From positions 1,931,501 through 1,995,500 of the forward strand of contig NZ_CP107921.1 of the NCBI RefSeq assembly GCF_036014215.1: a DNA stretch of 64,000 nt. Direction: 5' to 3'. This DNA comes from Streptomyces sp. NBC_00440 (GTDB taxonomy: Bacteria; Actinomycetota; Actinomycetes; Streptomycetales; Streptomycetaceae). Shown here in pieces: positions 60,361 through 64,000 of the stretch. The number at the start of each line of letters is the position of its first letter. Position 1 is the stretch's first letter. The position numbers and the translations under genes were made by a program. The notes beneath the pieces were generated by a model. It saw only the letters and a list, made by a program, of their open reading frames with translations, ran no database searches and was not told the DNA's origin.

Positions 60361-61974
60361 ATGACGCAGCAGACGCAGCAGCTCACCGGCGCGGCCACCG
60401 CATCCGGGGCCCGCACCCGATGGTGGCGGGACGCCGTCATCTACCAGGTGTACGTGCGGTCCTTCGCGGACAGCGACGGGGACGGCATCGGGGATCTGCG
60501 GGGCATCGAGGAGCGGCTGCCGTACCTCGCCGAGCTGGGCGCCGACGCGGTCTGGCTCACCCCCTTCTACGCGTCGCCGCAGGCCGACGGGGGCTACGAC
60601 GTCGCCGACTACCGGGTCGTGGACCCGCTGTTCGGGACGCTGTCCGACGCCGAGTCGCTGCTGCGCGCCGCGCACCGGCTGGGGCTGCGGGTGATCGTGG
60701 ACGTGGTCCCCAACCACACGTCGGACCGGCATGTGTGGTTCAGGGAGGCACTGGCGGGCGGCCCGGCCCGCACCCGCTACCACTTCAGGCCCGGCCGGGG
60801 TGCGGACGGTGAACTGCCGCCCAACGACTGGCAGTCGGTGTTCGGCGGCCCGGCCTGGACGCGGGTGTCCGACGGCTCCTGGTACCTCCATCTCTTCGCC
60901 CCCGAACAGCCCGATCTCAACTGGGAGAACCCGGAGGTACGTGCGGAGTTCGAGTCGGTGCTGCGGTTCTGGCTGGAGCTCGGCGGGCGCGGCGTGGACG
61001 GGTTCCGTGTCGACGTGGCGCACGGCATGGTCAAGGCCGCCGGGCTGCCCGACATCGGCACCGCCGAGCAGGTGCGGATGATCGGCTCCCAGACGCTCCC
61101 CTTCTTCGACCAGGACGGGGTGCACGAGATCCACCGCTCCTGGCGGACGTTGCTCGACTCCTACCCGGGGGAACGCATCGGGGTCGCCGAGGCGTGGGCC
61201 CCGTCCGCCGGGCGCCTCGCCCTGTACGTGCGCCCCGACGAACTGCACCAGGCCTTCAACTTCCAGTTCCTGCGGTGTCCCTGGGACGCGGCGGCGATGC
61301 GCGCGGTGGTGGACGACTCGCTGGCCGCGACGGCTTCGGTGGGGGCGCCCACCACCTGGGTGCTCTCCAACCACGATGTCGTACGCCATGTCACGCGGTA
61401 CGGGGACGGGGCGGCCGGACTGCGCCGGGCCCGCGCCGCCGCGCTGCTGATGCTGGCGCTGCCCGGCTCCGTCTACCTCTACCAGGGCGAGGAGCTCGGG
61501 CTGCCCGAAGTCACCGACCTGCCCGACGAGCTGCGCGAGGACCCGTCGTTCTTCCGCGGCGCGGGACAGGACGGGCTGCGGGACGGCTGCCGGGTGCCGA
61601 TCCCCTGGACCGGAGAAGGGCCTTCGTACGGATTCGGGCCCGCCCCGGGATGGCTGCCGCAGCCGACAGGCTGGGGGGAGCTCTCCGTTGCGGCGCAGAC
61701 CGGGGACGCCGGATCGACCCTGGAGCTGTACCGCGCCGCGCTCGCGCTCCGGCGCCGGGTGGACGGTCTGGGCGACGGTCCGATGAGCTGGCTCGAAGGG
61801 CCCGACGGGGTACTCGTCTTCACCCGGCCCGGTTTCGTCTGCACCGTCAACACCCTGCCGGACTCCGTCGAACTGCGCGTACCGGGAAGGCCGCTGCTGT
61901 CGTCGGCCGCCCCGGACATCTCCGGTGAATCCGTGCGCATTCCCGGTGATTCCTGCACCTGGTGGGCAATCTGA
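60361..61974 (+). CDS. GH13 alpha-glucosidase (second copy)
   Basis: A 537-residue paralogue of the enzyme at 55050-56723, colinear over the full length. Catalytic residues are D218 in GFRVDVAH, E277 in VAEAW and D339 in SNHD. Region I is DVVPNH and the QPDLNWEN signature is present. Compared with copy 1 it has a two-residue insertion (LELGGRGVDGF) before the nucleophile and lacks about fifteen residues after SNHD. ATG 60361 is chosen since CCGAAAGGGA lies upstream and codons further upstream belong to the operator region. It is followed by malR after 25 bp, mirroring the order of the first copy. Confidence 0.94.
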   Translation: MTQQTQQLTGAATASGARTRWWRDAVIYQVYVRSFADSDGDGIGDLRGIEERLPYLAELGADAVWLTPFYASPQADGGYDVADYRVVDPLFGTLSDAESLLRAAHRLGLRVIVDVVPNHTSDRHVWFREALAGGPARTRYHFRPGRGADGELPPNDWQSVFGGPAWTRVSDGSWYLHLFAPEQPDLNWENPEVRAEFESVLRFWLELGGRGVDGFRVDVAHGMVKAAGLPDIGTAEQVRMIGSQTLPFFDQDGVHEIHRSWRTLLDSYPGERIGVAEAWAPSAGRLALYVRPDELHQAFNFQFLRCPWDAAAMRAVVDDSLAATASVGAPTTWVLSNHDVVRHVTRYGDGAAGLRRARAAALLMLALPGSVYLYQGEELGLPEVTDLPDELREDPSFFRGAGQDGLRDGCRVPIPWTGEGPSYGFGPAPGWLPQPTGWGELSVAAQTGDAGSTLELYRAALALRRRVDGLGDGPMSWLEGPDGVLVFTRPGFVCTVNTLPDSVELRVPGRPLLSSAAPDISGESVRIPGDSCTWWAI

Positions 61975-61999
61975 CACACGCCCGGTACAGTCCCTTCCC

Positions 62000-63061
62000 A
62001 TGACCGCACGGCTTGCCGACATCGCAACTCAGGCGGGGGTCAGCGAAGCGACGGTGAGCCGGGTCCTCAACGGCAAGCCCGGGGTAGCGGCGGCCACCCG
62101 CGAGTCCGTACTCGCCGCACTCGACGTACTCGGCTACGAACGTCCGGTACGGCTGCGGCGGCGGAGCGCCGGTCTGGTCGGTCTGATCACGCCCGAGCTG
62201 GAGAACCCGATCTTCCCGGCGCTGGCCCAGGTCATCGGCCAGGCCCTGACCCGGCAGGGGTATACGCCGGTCCTGGCCACCCAGACACCGGGCGGCTCCA
62301 CCGAGGACGAGCTCACCGAGATGCTGGTGGAGCGCGGGGTCGCGGGCATCATCTTCGTCTCGGGACTGCACGCGGACACCACGGCGGACATGCGGCGCTA
62401 CGAGCAGCTGCGCGCCCAGGGTGTGCCGTACGTCCTGGTCAACGGCTTCTCGGCGAAGGTGCAGGCGCCCTTCATCTCGCCCGACGACCGCGCGGCGATG
62501 CGGCTGGCCGTCACCCACCTCGCGTCGCTCGGCCACACCCGGATCGGGCTGGCGCTCGGACCGCGGCGCTTCGTGCCCGTACTGCGCAAGACAGAGGGCT
62601 TCCAGGCCGAGATGCGGGCCAGGTTCGGGCTGTCGGCGGCCGAGAGCGGGAAGCTGATCCAGCACTCGCTGTTCACGCTGGAGGGCGGCCAGGCGGCCGC
62701 GTCCGAGCTCATCGCGTCGGGCTGTACGGCGGTGGTCTGCGCCAGCGACATGATGGCACTCGGTGCCATCAGGGCCGCCCGCCAGCTGGGGTTCGACGTT
62801 CCGCGCGACATCTCGGTGGTCGGCTTCGACGACTCCCCGCTCATAGCGTTCACGGACCCGCCGATGACCACCATCAGGCAGCCGGTCACCGCCATGGGCC
62901 AGGCAGCTGTCCGGACCCTGCTCGAAGAGGTCGGCGGCACCCCTGCACCGCACAGCGAATTCGTCTTTATGACCGAGTTGGTAGTCCGTGGTTCCACCGC
63001 GGCCGCGCCGGGATCCGCGTCGGGCCCGGTATCCCGGGGCGAGGACGTCAACAAGGCGTAG
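62000..63061 (+). CDS. malR: Maltose-locus LacI family repressor MalR
   Basis: A 353-residue repressor. The HTH reads LADIATQAGVSEATVSRVLNGKPGV, and the ligand-binding domain contains GLITPELENPIFPAL, GIIFVSGLHADT, CASDMMALGAIRAARQLG and VVGFDDSPLIAF. It is highly similar to the regulator at 54031-55053 but has a longer C-terminal tail (AAPGSASGPVSRGEDVNKA). TACAGT eight bases before ATG 62000 may give it its own promoter besides read-through from the alpha-glucosidase gene. The symbol follows its position next to malE in S. coelicolor; which of the two copies is the functional MalR is not certain. Confidence 0.88.
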   Translation: MTARLADIATQAGVSEATVSRVLNGKPGVAAATRESVLAALDVLGYERPVRLRRRSAGLVGLITPELENPIFPALAQVIGQALTRQGYTPVLATQTPGGSTEDELTEMLVERGVAGIIFVSGLHADTTADMRRYEQLRAQGVPYVLVNGFSAKVQAPFISPDDRAAMRLAVTHLASLGHTRIGLALGPRRFVPVLRKTEGFQAEMRARFGLSAAESGKLIQHSLFTLEGGQAAASELIASGCTAVVCASDMMALGAIRAARQLGFDVPRDISVVGFDDSPLIAFTDPPMTTIRQPVTAMGQAAVRTLLEEVGGTPAPHSEFVFMTELVVRGSTAAAPGSASGPVSRGEDVNKA

Positions 63062-63129
63062 CGGGTGCGGACGCGTCCCTCCCGAGGGATGATCTGTGGG
63101 AAGCCGAGTTTCTGGCAGACTCTTCCCCT

Positions 63130-64000
63130 ATGGGTGAAACGACTGTGAAGACACTGGACGGCCATTCGGCCACCGCGTCACCCGTCGTGGCCAAGGAGCC
63201 TCACATCTCATTCATCGGGCGTCTGCGTACGCCCCGCCGCCCCCGTATCTGGTTCGAAGTACTGCTGATCGCGGTGAGTTACTGGGGTTACTCCCTGATC
63301 CGCAACGCGGTACCGGAGCAGAAGGCGGAGGCGCTGCGCAACGCGGACTGGATCTGGCACGCCGAGCACTTTCTCGGTATTTCGGTCGAGCAGCACATCA
63401 ACCACGCCATAAATTCGGTGACATGGTTGATCGTCGCGATGAACTACTACTACGCGACACTGCACTTCATCATGACCATCAGCGTCCTGGTCTGGCTGTT
63501 CCACTTCCATCCGGGGCGCTACGCGGCGGCCCGTCTGGCGCTCTTCGCGACGACCGCGGTGGCGCTGGCCGGCTACTACCTGTACCCACTGGCACCGCCG
63601 CGTCTGATGAACAACAACCACTTCATCGACACGGTGCTGGTGCACCACACCTGGGGTTCGATGGCCTCGGGCAACCTCAAGAACATGTCGAACCAGTACG
63701 CCGCGATGCCCTCGATGCACATCGGCTGGTCCCTCTGGTGCGGCCTGATCATCTTCGCCCTGGCCCGTGCCCCCTGGGTCCGGATCCTGGGCCTGGTGTA
63801 CCCGGCCCTGACCCTCCTGGTGATCGTCTCGACGGCGAACCACTTCTGGCTGGACGCGGTGGGCGGCGTACTCTGCCTGGCTTTCGGCACCGGCCTCTCG
63901 TACGCCTGGTACGGAGCACTGCCGCACCGGCTGCCACGGGTCCCGGAGAAGGTCAGAGCCAGCGGCAAGGGCGGTACCTTCACCCAGGGCATCCACGGCA
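63130..64000 (+). CDS. PAP2 superfamily membrane protein (truncated by window end)
   Basis: 290 codons from ATG 63130 are open and run past the window end. The protein has about six transmembrane helices (IWFEVLLIAVSYWGYSLIR, LIVAMNYYYATLHFIMTISVLVWLFHF, ALFATTAVALAGYYLYPL and further). The phosphatase-type signature sits in PSMHIGWSLW and NHFWLDAVGG, as in the PAP2_3 group (inositol phosphorylceramide synthase or lipid phosphatase-like). It probably acts on a membrane lipid phosphate at the outer leaflet. The short N-terminus is cytoplasmic. It is unrelated to the maltose genes. Confidence 0.88.
   Translation, partial: MGETTVKTLDGHSATASPVVAKEPHISFIGRLRTPRRPRIWFEVLLIAVSYWGYSLIRNAVPEQKAEALRNADWIWHAEHFLGISVEQHINHAINSVTWLIVAMNYYYATLHFIMTISVLVWLFHFHPGRYAAARLALFATTAVALAGYYLYPLAPPRLMNNNHFIDTVLVHHTWGSMASGNLKNMSNQYAAMPSMHIGWSLWCGLIIFALARAPWVRILGLVYPALTLLVIVSTANHFWLDAVGGVLCLAFGTGLSYAWYGALPHRLPRVPEKVRASGKGGTFTQGIHG

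Noticed and set aside
60066..60440. N-terminal extension of MalE
   Set aside because: It would translate through the operator/promoter region and into the divergent alpha-glucosidase gene. The lipoprotein signal and GAAGGAG site fix the start at 60065.
1..64000. Biosynthetic gene cluster, prophage or integrative element
   Set aside because: No PKS, NRPS or terpene synthase genes, integrase, transposase, phage structural genes or tRNA-linked att repeats were seen; the gene order looks like conserved chromosome core.

Overview
The window is high-GC chromosomal DNA of a Streptomyces or a very close relative. It is densely packed with long GC-rich genes, many starting with GTG. It carries lipB-lipA, glnA (type I), glnII (type II) and a malEFG-malR maltose locus in the relative order I recall from the S. 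coelicolor SCO2192-SCO2232 core region; I could not check this against a database. I saw no tRNA, rRNA, CRISPR array, insertion sequence or prophage gene. A visual scan found no in-frame TTA (bldA) codon in the genes called.

Layout. 1-6045: a broken-off sigma-like membrane protein gene, a DUF4240 protein, a GNAT acetyltransferase, a TIGR01777 oxidoreductase, an FAD oxidoreductase and an NsdA-like regulator. 6266-11719: lipoate genes lipB and lipA, two small or membrane proteins, an RDD protein, and glnA behind a clear GlnR box. 11867-16155: a GntP-type permease divergent from a CitA/CitB-type two-component system. 16261-24853: a secreted amidase, small proteins, an Fpg/Nei glycosylase next to a FhuF-like [2Fe-2S] protein, a secreted alpha-amylase, a PrmC-like methyltransferase and an ArsC-like protein. 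24913-28002: a Gfo/Idh/MocA oxidoreductase divergent from glnII across a GlnR-like box, then a winged-helix regulator behind a Cys-Cys small ORF. 28133-32379: an MMPL exporter divergent from a NarL-type two-component system. 32928-38038: a Tat-exported GH89 enzyme and a full-length paralogue of the gene at the window start. 38142-42802: a thioredoxin-reductase-like enzyme divergent from a DUF1684/NTF2 pair, then a putative di-iron enzyme coupled to a ferredoxin-type reductase. 43048-50105: a GH92 mannosidase, a PucR regulator, an HTH-ClpN protein with a palindrome-covered promoter, and a membrane protein. 50130-53916: an acyl-CoA dehydrogenase, a CoA transferase, a TetR regulator and an isomerase. 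54031-63061: the maltose locus. 63130-end: a truncated PAP2-family membrane protein.

How the parts fit. Secreted alpha-amylase makes maltodextrins, MalEFG imports them and two cytoplasmic GH13 alpha-glucosidases cleave them. No MalK-type ATPase gene is present, so a shared ATPase such as MsiK is presumably encoded elsewhere. The alpha-glucosidase/LacI-regulator pair occurs twice, once on each side of malEFG. CTTGC-type half-sites lie upstream of both malE and the amylase, which suggests common LacI-type repression. Both glutamine synthetase genes carry GlnR-like boxes and are probably co-regulated by nitrogen supply.

The observations I consider most worth follow-up are: (i) a two-gene operon at 40822-42802 pairing a PF10118 protein, annotated in databases as a metal-dependent hydrolase but with a full E / ExxH / E / ExxH di-iron ligand set, with its own membrane-anchored [2Fe-2S] reductase; (ii) two paralogous sigma-factor-like proteins, one of them tethered to the membrane; (iii) an HTH-ClpN protein with two near-identical palindromes exactly over its own promoter; (iv) two candidate leader peptides.
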